Assembly (NCBI RefSeq): GCF_018613325.1
Contig: NZ_JAGGQJ010000043.1
Coordinates: 1-38,405 of the forward strand
Length of the DNA stretch: 38,405 nucleotides
Reading direction: 5' to 3'
Source: Bacillus sp. ISL-34
GTDB taxonomy: Bacteria > Bacillota > Bacilli > Bacillales > DSM-1321
Part shown: positions 16,649 through 23,839 of the stretch, piece after piece
Layout: each line of letters begins with the position of its first letter
Position numbering within the stretch: the stretch's first letter is position 1
Made by a program: the position numbers and the translations under genes
The notes under the pieces: model-generated
Databases searched by the model: none
The model's input: the letters and a program-made list of their open reading frames with translations, nothing else
What the model was told of the DNA's origin: nothing

Positions 16649-16918
16649 ATGAACAAAGCAGAATTAATTAACTCAGTCGCTCAACAATCTGAGCTTACAA
16701 AAAAAGATTCTACAAAAGCAGTTGATGCAGTATTAGATACAATCATTACAGCATTACAAGATGGCGATAAAGTGGAAATTTTAGTATTCGGTAATTTCTC
16801 TGTGAAAGAACGTGCAACAAGAACTGGACGTAATCCTCAAACAGGGGAGAAAATGGAGATCGCTGCATCGAAATATCCTAGCTTCAAGGCAGGGAAAAAA
16901 TTAAAAGACGCAGTTTAA
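16649..16918 (+). CDS. hup: HU-family nucleoid DNA-binding protein
   Basis: 89 residues, the usual HU size. It starts [20 protein letters not shown] and has the DNA-binding arm [20 protein letters not shown] with the intercalating Pro (RNPQTG), ending [17 protein letters not shown] lies upstream. HU bends DNA and is an accessory factor for recombination, so carriage within an integrative element is plausible, but it could also be an HBsu-like housekeeping copy. Own terminator follows at 16932. Confidence 0.93.
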   Translation: MNKAELINSVAQQSELTKKDSTKAVDAVLDTIITALQDGDKVEILVFGNFSVKERATRTGRNPQTGEKMEIAASKYPSFKAGKKLKDAV

Positions 16919-16931
16919 GTCTAATACAACG

Positions 16932-16964
16932 GAGACAAGGGGATGTGACCCTTTGTCTCTTTTT
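16932..16964 (+). terminator. hup terminator
   Basis: GAGACAAGGG...CCCTTTGTCTC stem followed by TTTTT, 14 bp after the hup stop codon. Confidence 0.85.
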
Positions 16965-17114
16965 CTGATTATTAAGTGAATTTTAAAAAGTGAAAAGAAT
17001 TATTTTCATTTACCAAGACCCCCCTCGGAAAAAGATAAATCGACTCTCCTACGTAAATATACTTTACAAAATGTTTATTATGTTTTACATTATTTTATAA
17101 GGAGAGATCAAATA

Positions 17115-17324
17115 ATGGAAAATCGGATTAAGGAGTATCGTGCAAGGTATAACTATTCTCAAGAAACACTAGCCAACTTAATTCACGTATCACGTCAGAC
17201 CATTGGTTTTATTGAAAAACGCAAAATGATTCCATCAACCGTACTCGCTTTAAAATTGGCTAAAGTTTTTGATTGTAAGGTTGAAGATTTATTCAGTCTT
17301 AGAGAGGATAATGATAAACTATGA
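17115..17324 (+). CDS. small Xre-family HTH regulator
   Basis: 69 residues, single HTH domain: YSQETLANLIHVSRQTIGFI forms helices 2-3 and ALKLAKVFDCKVEDLFSL the conserved tail of this short subfamily. AAGGAGAG upstream of ATG 17115. It overlaps the following membrane-protein gene by 4 nt (ATGA). Such pairs of short Xre regulator and membrane protein are frequent in Firmicutes and often govern transport or immunity functions; here the partner cluster at 17930-21200 lies directly downstream on the other strand. Confidence 0.88.
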   Translation: MENRIKEYRARYNYSQETLANLIHVSRQTIGFIEKRKMIPSTVLALKLAKVFDCKVEDLFSLREDNDKL

Positions 17325-17797
17325 ATAAGTTTAAACTATATCACCCTTTAATTATGGCTATCTTTTACTTTACCTTATTAATCTTCTTTGGGTACATCAA
17401 TCTCGTCTTGAGAAACCCGAATTTTGCAATTATTGAAATTGGTGAGTATAGGATTCATTTATTTTTGAGTATAATAATAATAGGATACATTGTTTTCTCT
17501 ACGTTCATCATTATTTACACATATTATTATCAAAAGTTGAACAATGGAAAAACCTTCTCACTGAAACCGCCAGAGATTAATGATGAAGACGAGGGTACGC
17601 AAGTAATTTACCATACTGCGACTAAGCGAATTTATATGTTTTATTCATCCGTCATTCCCATATTGACAGTAATCGCCTTTTTATTGCAAATGGTTTCAGT
17701 CCAGATTAATATCGATATGGTTATTTATGTATTACTTACAATATTGGTTATTCATTACTTAATATATTATAAAGTTATTTTAGAGTATGTGAGTTAA
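17321..17797 (+). CDS. four-span membrane protein paired with the HTH regulator
   Basis: 158 residues with hydrophobic segments at about 10-27, 46-68, 108-128 and 134-152. The central loop (YYYQKLNNGKTFSLKPPEIN and acidic DEDEG) is presumably cytoplasmic. No enzyme motif seen. It starts within the regulator stop codon, so translation is coupled. The family is not recognised; a role in sensing or self-immunity is only a guess from position. Confidence 0.7.
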   Translation: MNKFKLYHPLIMAIFYFTLLIFFGYINLVLRNPNFAIIEIGEYRIHLFLSIIIIGYIVFSTFIIIYTYYYQKLNNGKTFSLKPPEINDEDEGTQVIYHTATKRIYMFYSSVIPILTVIAFLLQMVSVQINIDMVIYVLLTILVIHYLIYYKVILEYVS

Positions 17798-17850
17798 CGC
17801 TTTTAACTACTACTAATTGCCATCAGCGCAACTAGATGTTAAAAAATAAA

Positions 17851-17882
17851 GGACTTTCTGAACTGATAAATTCAGAAAGTCC
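17851..17882 (-). terminator. terminator for the minus-strand peptide cluster
   Basis: 12-bp perfect stem (GGACTTTCTGAA / TTCAGAAAGTCC) with an 8-nt loop, followed on the minus strand by TTTATTTTTT. It stops transcripts coming from 17930-21200. Confidence 0.85.
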
Positions 17883-17900
17883 ATCGTCGTTACTGAATTA

Positions 17901-17924
17901 GCAGGGCTCGCACCCCTGCTTTTT
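17901..17924 (+). terminator. terminator for the plus-strand HTH operon
   Basis: GCAGGG-CTCGCAC-CCCTGC hairpin followed by TTTTTC on the plus strand, about 100 bp after the membrane-protein stop. Together with the hairpin at 17851 it separates the two convergent operons. Confidence 0.7.
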
Positions 17925-17929
17925 CATCA

Positions 17930-18187
17930 TTACACACATTTTGCATTTACGCTTATCCCTGTCAATTTCCAATTCCAAGATCCTGAGAAAGCCATCCCTT
18001 TATAAGTTACACACCAAATTGTAAGGCCTGCATAGATTGAAAAGGCAAGCGTCAAAAGAACTGCTGCTAGTACAACAAACCATCCATTATATTGCACCTT
18101 AAATTCTTGCACACTAGAGACAAGTCTGTCTTTCCAAGACGCTAAATAACAAAATACGGAAATAATAAAACTATTCACTAAAGCCAT
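17930..18187 (-). CDS. 85-residue single-span peptide, candidate toxin/bacteriocin precursor
   Basis: Start at 18187 is set by AAAGGAGGTG 6 nt upstream; a longer start at 18205 would sit in that site. Residues 1-18 are hydrophobic (VNSFIISVFCYLASW), 19-34 form a charged segment, 35-58 a strong membrane span (WFVVLAAVLLTLAFSIYAGL), and 59-85 a short C-terminal segment, CVTYKGMAFSGSWNWKLTGI and on to NAKCV. Cysteines at 13, 59 and 84; C59 and C84 bracket the C-terminal segment and could form a disulfide. Last gene of the minus-strand cluster with an S2P-like protease and an ABC transporter, which suggests intramembrane release and export of the C-terminal part. I know of no family match; it could alternatively be a regulatory subunit or immunity peptide. 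Confidence 0.6.
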   Translation of the reverse strand: MALVNSFIISVFCYLASWKDRLVSSVQEFKVQYNGWFVVLAAVLLTLAFSIYAGLTIWCVTYKGMAFSGSWNWKLTGISVNAKCV

Positions 18188-18201
18188 GTTTTCACCTCCT
18201 T

Positions 18202-18717
18202 TCAAGCAGAGTTATTAGTAAGTAAAGCTTTTAATATCATAATCCCATCCCCCAGAGGAGGAAGGATATTAATAACATGAAGAATATAAATATATCCTGT
18301 TAGGGTGAGAAATGTTTGTTCCGTCCACGTCCCTATAGAAACAAATCCGAGACCAACAATAGGTAACGCAAGCGCTGGCAGCAATGCTACCTTGAGCATT
18401 TCCCCTTTGGACAGTTCAAATTGCGGATATAGAGAGATTTTCATAAGCGAGAATTCAACGACAATTTCACCTGGTTGCCTGCTTCTCTTTAAGCACCAAA
18501 TATGCAAGTATTCATGAATTATGTATGATAAAAACAGTCCTACAAAAAAAATCACATAAAACTTTAAAATAAAATGAGCCATTATAAAGCTAGGATAAAT
18601 TAGAAACGGAATTAATGTTACAAGAATGACTGTAAATAGCATTTTTTTGTAATTACCAAAAAACAACTTTGTCAAAAATAAAAATGATATCTGATGTAAG
18701 ATATAGGTGGAAGTCAC
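18202..18717 (-). CDS. S2P/M50-like intramembrane metalloprotease
   Basis: 171 residues, four to five membrane spans. The zinc motif HEYLH lies at residues 68-72 at the end of a hydrophobic helix, and the second S2P signature reads NILPPLGDG (150-158), with D157 as the third metal ligand, equivalent to NPxxDG. It starts with GTG at 18717, preceded by AGGCGG and overlapping the upstream stop by one base; an internal ATG at M26 is the alternative. Lacks PDZ or CBS domains, like the small proteases in peptide gene clusters (compare YydH/EpeP in the B. subtilis epipeptide operon). The likely substrate is the 85-residue membrane peptide encoded 14 bp downstream. Confidence 0.8.
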   Translation of the reverse strand: MTSTYILHQISFLFLTKLFFGNYKKMLFTVILVTLIPFLIYPSFIMAHFILKFYVIFFVGLFLSYIIHEYLHIWCLKRSRQPGEIVVEFSLMKISLYPQFELSKGEMLKVALLPALALPIVGLGFVSIGTWTEQTFLTLTGYIYILHVINILPPLGDGIMILKALLTNNSA

Positions 18718-19004
18718 TATGACTTCCGCCTAAAGTTTTTAGTGAATTGAAATACAATTAAGTACACAACAAACAAGAGCGTAAATGTAATCCAAATCGG
18801 TGTCCCACTCGCCACCCCAAATTGTAATGCAAGCGAACCGTCTAGAGCTTCGTTATTAGAAAAGTATAAGCTACCGAAATATGTCGTCCTATCCCCTTCA
18901 TCACCACTGCTAAACAGCATGAACATAAAGCTAGCCGTCAAGATGATTAACGTTGTAATTATCGATAAAACCAGACTGTTAATGACTGTGAACGTCTTTT
19001 TCAT
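18717..19004 (-). CDS. small two-span membrane protein of the ABC/S2P cluster
   Basis: 95 residues with spans at about 9-32 and 70-88 and an extracytoplasmic loop rich in acidic and Gly residues (FSSGDEGDRTTYFGSLYFSN). AAAGGAG precedes ATG 19004. It overlaps the permease gene upstream by 26 nt and the protease gene downstream by 1 nt, so it is translated as part of the operon. No family recognised. Possible roles are accessory subunit of the transporter or immunity protein. Confidence 0.7.
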   Translation of the reverse strand: MKKTFTVINSLVLSIITTLIILTASFMFMLFSSGDEGDRTTYFGSLYFSNNEALDGSLALQFGVASGTPIWITFTLLFVVYLIVFQFTKNFRRKS

Positions 19005-20421
19005 TCTTCAGACTCCTTTTTATATTAATCAACCCTTGGATACTAAATAAAATGATAACAATGTAAAAAAATAAGATTAGTAGACTATTTAGCAAAAGAC
19101 CTAAATTTAAGAAAGAAAGGGCTATGCTGATGATAAAAACTGGCACTGTGACAACAATAATACTTGTCACAACTGAAAATGGATTATCGTTATAAGGTGG
19201 AAATAAGATCCCAGCCAAAACGAAAATTAGGACACCCAATATAACTATCAAATAAGGATAAATGAGATGTACCATTGAATCCACAATAATTATTCCCGGC
19301 AATAATATCGGTAGTGAAGCGAGGAAGATTATAGTGATTTGGGAACCCACCATATAAAAATAATCCTCCCATACAACATAACTAAACCTGTACATTACTA
19401 GGCGTAAATTTTGCGAGTTGATAAAGGTGTAAATGCTATTAAAAGCAAGTATACTTATGGCGTATAAGATCAAATTGTTGAGTTGAAAAATGACCAAGGT
19501 AATCGCTGCTAAATAAATGAGCGCTACTGTATTTAATGTATTCATGTTTCGCAAGGAACTCAGGACGTATGCTTTCAATAAACGAATTGATTTGGACCTT
19601 GCAATGAGAATGTTTTTCGCATTTGACATATAAGAGTTATCAGGAATAATGATAATTACCCCTACAAGGATTGTAACGAGTACCCCATAAATTATTGTTG
19701 TTAGTAGAAATCCGTATTCTTGATGAACATATTGAAAGAAAAGTAAAAAACTCGTCGCCTCATTTGTCCCACTTGTGAAATCATCAGCGAGTTTCTTAAC
19801 AACCCCTTGAGCTTCTCTGAAGAACAGAGCGAAAATAAAAACTAAAATGGATAGATTTAAAACATGAAATAACTTTGGAATTCGCAAAAAGTAACAAATA
19901 TAGGATACCATCTTCGAAATGACCTGAAGCACTAGATACGTAAAGGTACTTACATATATTAAATTCACAATTAATATGGTAGTAAAGTCAAACTTATGAA
20001 TCAAAACGATAGATAATACAACCGAGAAAGACAAGAGGAAAATTGTCACAAAGGAAATAAAAGTCTCATAGAGAAATACTGAGAAATTTCTTTCCTTACT
20101 GTTGATGGGGAAGTTCATCGTCATCCTTAAGAAGCCATCAACCTTTGAAAAAACAATTTTAAGAAATATCGTCACAACGAGTGTCCATAGAATTATGGTA
20201 GTTGAATAAGTATTTAGTAGAAATAAAACAGTCTCTTCTTGTTGAAGTGTTTCAGAAAAAAAGGAGAATATCGAAAAAGATATGAATGTAAGCAAAATGA
20301 TAAAAGCCAACAAAAGTAAAACTCTTATGAGTGGACTTTTTAGCACACCAAAATTCAGAATTTTACGCAAAAAAAAAGTATTATATAAACCAGCTAAATT
20401 TTTAATTTGAAATAATCTCAT
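18979..20421 (-). CDS. ABC transporter permease, large polytopic
   Basis: 480 residues with about twelve hydrophobic spans, no ATPase motif. It begins MRLFQIKNLAGLYNTFFLRK, an amphipathic start common in ABC-2-type exporters. The permease lies 38 bp after the ATPase gene, so the two probably form one exporter. The size is about twice that of YydJ/EpeB-type permeases, resembling a fused or duplicated transmembrane unit. Weak binding site GGTGAT before ATG. Substrate unknown; from context a hydrophobic peptide to be exported or expelled. Confidence 0.78.
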   Translation of the reverse strand: MRLFQIKNLAGLYNTFFLRKILNFGVLKSPLIRVLLLLAFIILLTFISFSIFSFFSETLQQEETVLFLLNTYSTTIILWTLVVTIFLKIVFSKVDGFLRMTMNFPINSKERNFSVFLYETFISFVTIFLLSFSVVLSIVLIHKFDFTTILIVNLIYVSTFTYLVLQVISKMVSYICYFLRIPKLFHVLNLSILVFIFALFFREAQGVVKKLADDFTSGTNEATSFLLFFQYVHQEYGFLLTTIIYGVLVTILVGVIIIIPDNSYMSNAKNILIARSKSIRLLKAYVLSSLRNMNTLNTVALIYLAAITLVIFQLNNLILYAISILAFNSIYTFINSQNLRLVMYRFSYVVWEDYFYMVGSQITIIFLASLPILLPGIIIVDSMVHLIYPYLIVILGVLIFVLAGILFPPYNDNPFSVVTSIIVVTVPVFIISIALSFLNLGLLLNSLLILFFYIVIILFSIQGLINIKRSLKNEKDVHSH

Positions 20422-20459
20422 TTAATAGAATCACCATATAATTAGTTTTTTTGAAAACA

Positions 20460-21200
20460 CTATAAATCTGAACTATCTTTAAATATCTCATTTTTTAAAT
20501 CCTCATGATTTATAATCTCTCTAAAAATCGATAAGAGACTAGTACTTTTATGAACATGATCTATGGATTCCTGTGTATGAATCTTTCCATCATATAAAAT
20601 CACAACTTTGTTGCACATTTCTTCCAAAAGATTAAGGTCATGGGAACACATAATAATTGTCTTCTCCGGTCCAGAGAAATTCATAAACAAGAGCTTCGTT
20701 ACCTCTCGCGACTCTACATCCATTCCATTTAACGTCTCGTCAACAATTAGAAGCTGTGGGTCGATTAACATAGCCGCAATTATCTGTATTTTTTTCTTCA
20801 TCCCGTGTGAATACTCTTCAATCAAAACATCCAAAGCAGCTTCAAATGAATAATATTTGGTCAATCGTATGAGATAATCTGAATTGATTGATACAGAGTA
20901 TAGGTCGAGCATAAGATTAATATATTCACGTCCGGTGAGAAACTCAGGCAAAATGTCTTCACTCGGTAAATATAATACCTCTTGTTTTATTTTGAAATCT
21001 TTGTGGTCCAGACCATTCATTTCAATCGTACCTACTTGCTTCTCAAGAAGGTCACAAATCAATTTTATCAATGTTGTTTTACCGCATCCATTTGGCCCAA
21101 TCAAAGCGAGAAAATCACCCTTCTCGACCTTCAGATTTAAGTTATCTAAGACCTTGGTTTTCTTATCATAGGAGTAAGAGACATTCTCAATATTTAGCAT
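20460..21200 (-). CDS. ABC transporter ATP-binding protein
   Basis: About 246 residues. Walker A GPNGCGKTT (35-43), Q-loop region VLYLPSED, signature-like EYSHGMKKK in place of LSGGQ, Walker B LLIVDETLNGMD and switch His in MCSHDLNLLEE. The degenerate signature is usual for ABC-2-type/bacteriocin-immunity ATPases. The ATG at 21200 has AAAGGATG about 9 nt upstream; an in-frame ATG at 21209 is too close to that site. First gene of the minus-strand cluster (ATPase, permease, two-span protein, S2P protease, peptide). Upstream 21210-21600 is AT-rich promoter DNA shared with the divergent bdbD-like gene. Confidence 0.9.
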   Translation of the reverse strand: MLNIENVSYSYDKKTKVLDNLNLKVEKGDFLALIGPNGCGKTTLIKLICDLLEKQVGTIEMNGLDHKDFKIKQEVLYLPSEDILPEFLTGREYINLMLDLYSVSINSDYLIRLTKYYSFEAALDVLIEEYSHGMKKKIQIIAAMLIDPQLLIVDETLNGMDVESREVTKLLFMNFSGPEKTIIMCSHDLNLLEEMCNKVVILYDGKIHTQESIDHVHKSTSLLSIFREIINHEDLKNEIFKDSSDL

Positions 21201-21603
21201 ATTCTTCATCCTTTATACCATTCTTGCTAATACATTATTCACTATATAATTATAATTACAAAAAAATAAAAAATACTATAACAAAGACTTCACAATTTAA
21301 TTATTAGACATTTTCAGATTTATTTCAAGGGTTATTTGTAATTTTTTTGTTATTCTAGTAAAATAAGGTAATATAGCTGATATCTGGTTTACTAATATAT
21401 CTAGTAAAAATACCATTCAATTACCTACTCAACTGCTCTTCTTCTTTTTGGGGTTTTCAACTCCAAGATGTTACAAACAACATTTAAATATTAATTGAAC
21501 TATTTTAAATGTAAATTTAACTTGAATTTTTCCAGAGAAGTTTGAACAGGTATATTAGTATATTAGTAAGGTTAACTTGAAAAATTTCACACAAGAAAGG
21601 AAG

Positions 21604-21684
21604 ATGAGTAATTATCTATCATTTTTTTTAAGCTTAGAAACTAATATAAAGCTAATAAGAGGTGTTTTTGATAATGGAGAGTAA
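21604..21684 (+). CDS. 26-codon upstream ORF overlapping bdbD
   Basis: GAAAGGAAG followed by ATG encodes MSNYLSFFLSLETNIKLIRG plus six residues, and ends 11 nt past the bdbD start in another frame. The binding site is as good as that of bdbD, so it could be a leader peptide coupling translation. It may be chance in AT-rich DNA. Upstream, TATATTAG occurs twice in tandem at about 21552. Confidence 0.3.
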   Translation: MSNYLSFFLSLETNIKLIRGVFDNGE

Positions 21685-22390
21685 TAAAAAAATAAAAAAT
21701 GAGCAATCTAAGTTGTCTGCAAAATATGCATTTTATATGATCGGATTAGTTGCTATTGTTATTTTGGCTCTCATACTTTTTGGAAATCAATTAAAGCCGT
21801 TAGAAGAGCCCAAAGCCATCGACATAGATTATAGCAACCAACCATTCCTCGGGGAGGAATCGGCACCAGTATCACTTATAGAATTTGGTGATTATAAATG
21901 CCCTGTCTGCAAAAATTTTTCAGATAATGCAGTGCCTACCATTTTGGAAGAGCTTGTTGATACCGGAAAGGTGAAATTTTATTATTTTAATAATGCTTTT
22001 ATCAATATTGACTCAAAACGGACGGCAAAATTCGCAGAATCCGTCTATCAGGAGTTAGGGAACAATATGTTCTGGAATTTCCATGATCGGATTTATGAAG
22101 AGCTACCTGAAGACACAAAATATGAAAAAGACGATTATTTTACAGAAAAAATCTTAATAAATATTTTAAAAGAAATGGCTAGTGTTAAAGAAGTTGAGAA
22201 AGTTGTAGATAATTTCCGTAGTGGGAAATCGGATGCTTCACTTGAAAAGGATATAGAACATGTAGAACAATTAGGGGTAATCGGAACACCTACTATTTTT
22301 ATTAATGGGAAGGAATTTGATGGAAGTCAAAGCATTGATGATTTGAAAAAAGCGGTTGATAAAGCGATAGAAGAGAAAAATAATGATTAA
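21674..22390 (+). CDS. bdbD: DsbA/BdbD-like membrane-anchored thiol-disulfide oxidoreductase
   Basis: 238 residues. N-terminal membrane anchor at about 20-38 (YMIGLVAIVILALILF), then an extracytoplasmic thioredoxin/DsbA fold. Redox motif CPVC at C76 and C79 within FGDYKCPVCKNF, helical insertion around 110-170, and the cis-proline loop GTPTIFING. The ATG at 21674 follows AGAGGTG. It introduces disulfides into exported proteins. BdbD normally works with the quinone reductase BdbC, which is not visible here. Divergent from the ABC/S2P cluster whose peptide has two suitably placed cysteines; a functional link is inference. The alternative is maturation of conjugation proteins. Confidence 0.85.
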   Translation: MESNKKIKNEQSKLSAKYAFYMIGLVAIVILALILFGNQLKPLEEPKAIDIDYSNQPFLGEESAPVSLIEFGDYKCPVCKNFSDNAVPTILEELVDTGKVKFYYFNNAFINIDSKRTAKFAESVYQELGNNMFWNFHDRIYEELPEDTKYEKDDYFTEKILINILKEMASVKEVEKVVDNFRSGKSDASLEKDIEHVEQLGVIGTPTIFINGKEFDGSQSIDDLKKAVDKAIEEKNND

Positions 22391-22427
22391 AAAAAGCTGC
22401 AAACATCGATTCATATAATAAAAAAAG

Positions 22428-22465
22428 CTCACGCATTTTAACAAATATTAATCAAAATGTGTGAG
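22428..22465. terminator. bidirectional terminator after bdbD
   Basis: CTCACGCATTTT/AAAATGTGTGAG 12-bp stem (one G-T pair) with a 14-nt loop; A/T tracts on both sides. It closes the bdbD transcript. The 22470-22730 gap contains only AT-rich DNA. Confidence 0.65.
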
Positions 22466-22730
22466 TTATTAGTATAAACGATTAAACAATTGCTTTTTGA
22501 AATTGTCCTTCTAATTCTCCATTTTACTCATCATTAAATTTTTGTACAAAAGATCACAAATCATCTAACGAATCTATTATATATATAGACTTTTTTAACA
22601 TTTTAAAATATTCAAGCAAATTTAACCCATTCAGATTGATTTGAGTTTCCTGTTCGTAAATATATTAATATATCACTCTTTTCCATTCGTATTTTTAAAA
22701 CTTGTTTTGTATATTCTCCGAAGTACAGGT

Positions 22731-23159
22731 TATCAACTCCTAACCCCAAAAACAAAAAAGTCAATCCGCACAATCATGATTGACGATGGACTTGTCGCCT
22801 TATTCAAAGCACACAAGCGTGAGCAGATGGAATTGAAAATGAAACAACGGTTAGTATATGAGGATCAAGATTTCATTTTTGCTGAAAACATCGGGCATCC
22901 AAGGGTTATGAAGCAAGTGGTATTGCGTTTACAGCGTTTAATGAAGCATTTGGAAGTAGACAAGCACATTACCCCCCACAGCTTTAGACATACTCATACA
23001 TCCCTTCTCATTGAAGCTGGGGCAGGCGTAAAAGATATTCAAGAAAGATTAGGGCATTCAGATATAAACACGACGATGAACATATACGCTCATATGACTA
23101 AAAATATCGAAGAAAAGACCTCCCATAAGTTCAGTGAACTTACGAAAGGTCTCCTCTAA
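22731..23159 (+). pseudogene. tyrosine integrase, C-terminal catalytic remnant (element B)
   Basis: Homology to Tn916/phage-type tyrosine recombinases begins abruptly at YQLLTPKTKKSIRTI and runs to the end. HSFRHTH and LGHSDINTTMNIYAH supply the HxxR, second His and catalytic Tyr. The arm-binding and core-binding domains and the first catalytic Arg are missing, so the enzyme is inactive. Preceding codons back to 22641 are non-homologous AT-rich translation. It ends about 75 bp before the att copy at 23231, the normal place for an integrase at an element end. Confidence 0.88.
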
Positions 23160-23191
23160 TTGGTGAAGTAAAGTTGTTTCAAAAATTGAAA

Positions 23192-23213
23192 GTTAGCAAA
23201 AGGTTAGCATTTC
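23192..23213. repeat. subterminal repeat, right end of element B
   Basis: GTTAGCAAAAGGTTAGCA: two GTTAGCA units spaced like those at the left end of element B (14977-14999). Probable integrase arm sites. Confidence 0.5.
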
Positions 23214-23230
23214 ACTAATCTCCACCTTAC

Positions 23231-23281
23231 AAACCCCTATATACCAAGGGTTCTAGGCGATGATTACATCATGCCGCCCAT
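23231..23281. repeat. attachment-site repeat, copy 2 (junction of elements B and A)
   Basis: AAACCCCTATAT followed by AAGGGTT (a small inverted repeat) and then the 19-bp core identical to the groEL 3' end at 23263-23281; one further T also matches groEL. It is simultaneously the right end of element B and the left end of element A. Confidence 0.88.
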
Positions 23282-23605
23282 TCATCAAGGTATAGAATAG
23301 AAGAAAATGTAATAATAATATCATTGATATAACAAGGTTTTCATCTTTTCGTATAAACTATTTAAAAACGAATAAAAAAAGACTATGAGCAAAATTATGA
23401 GCATTTTTATGAACATTGGGTAAGGGCCTTTTCCTTACCTTCTTTCATTGATCATCCTCTAAACCCGTATTTCTTACGCTCTTTAATGTGTAAATAAAAT
23501 ATGAAGAAAAACAAAATAAAATTTTTATTACAGAATCCTGCTTAATCAGGTTTTTTAGTAAATCACAAAAATAATGAAAAAGCCAATACATAAAGGTATT
23601 GGGTA
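23282..23605. other. left-end noncoding region of element A
   Basis: About 320 bp without a gene. It holds the paired TATGAGCA repeat (23384-23406), a GGTAAGG/CCTTACC hairpin at 23419-23439 and a weak CCTG/CAGG hairpin with a T-run near 23537-23556. The arrangement suits an element terminus with recombinase and host-factor sites. Confidence 0.45.
23384..23406. repeat. subterminal repeat, left end of element A
   Basis: A 23-bp unit made of two direct copies of TATGAGCA-type sequence. It matches the unit at 28306-28328 near the right end at 22 of 23 positions and in the same orientation. Probable arm-type sites for the lost integrase. Confidence 0.65.
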
Positions 23606-23640
23606 TAAAAAAAAGCCCTTCTCACAAATGGAGAGGACTT
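23606..23640 (-). terminator. terminator of the subtilase operon
   Basis: On the minus strand AAGTCCTCTC pairs with GAGAAGGGCTT around CATTTGT and is followed by a run of eight T; one base past the stop codon of the small gene. Confidence 0.8.
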
Positions 23641-23641
23641 C

Positions 23642-23839
23642 TTAAACTGGCATTAATCTGCCTTCAGGTTCTACTTCAACACTTAATACGTTTTGATCTT
23701 TACCAATTAGGTTTAAAAAAGTATCTTTTGTTTCTAATGTCACTAAATTCAAAATAGGTGATTTATAAATAATGGTACCGTATCGTTCTAATAAATCAAC
23801 CTTGCTCTTGTCCTTTACTCGTATCATAATTCTGAGCAT
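23642..23839 (-). CDS. 65-residue protein resembling the subtilase prodomain
   Basis: GGAGG lies inside the 3' end of the subtilase gene with the ATG 9 nt later, so this overlapping frame has its own ribosome-binding site; overlap 44 nt. The sequence LLERYGTIIYKSPILNLVTL parallels NNGGSIVYFSPVLPIIGIKV in the N-terminus of the adjacent protease (pattern GxIxYxSPxL). Both look like inhibitor-I9-type prodomain folds. I infer a separate chaperone, inhibitor or immunity partner for the protease. Too short for certainty. Confidence 0.7.
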   Translation of the reverse strand: MLRIMIRVKDKSKVDLLERYGTIIYKSPILNLVTLETKDTFLNLIGKDQNVLSVEVEPEGRLMPV

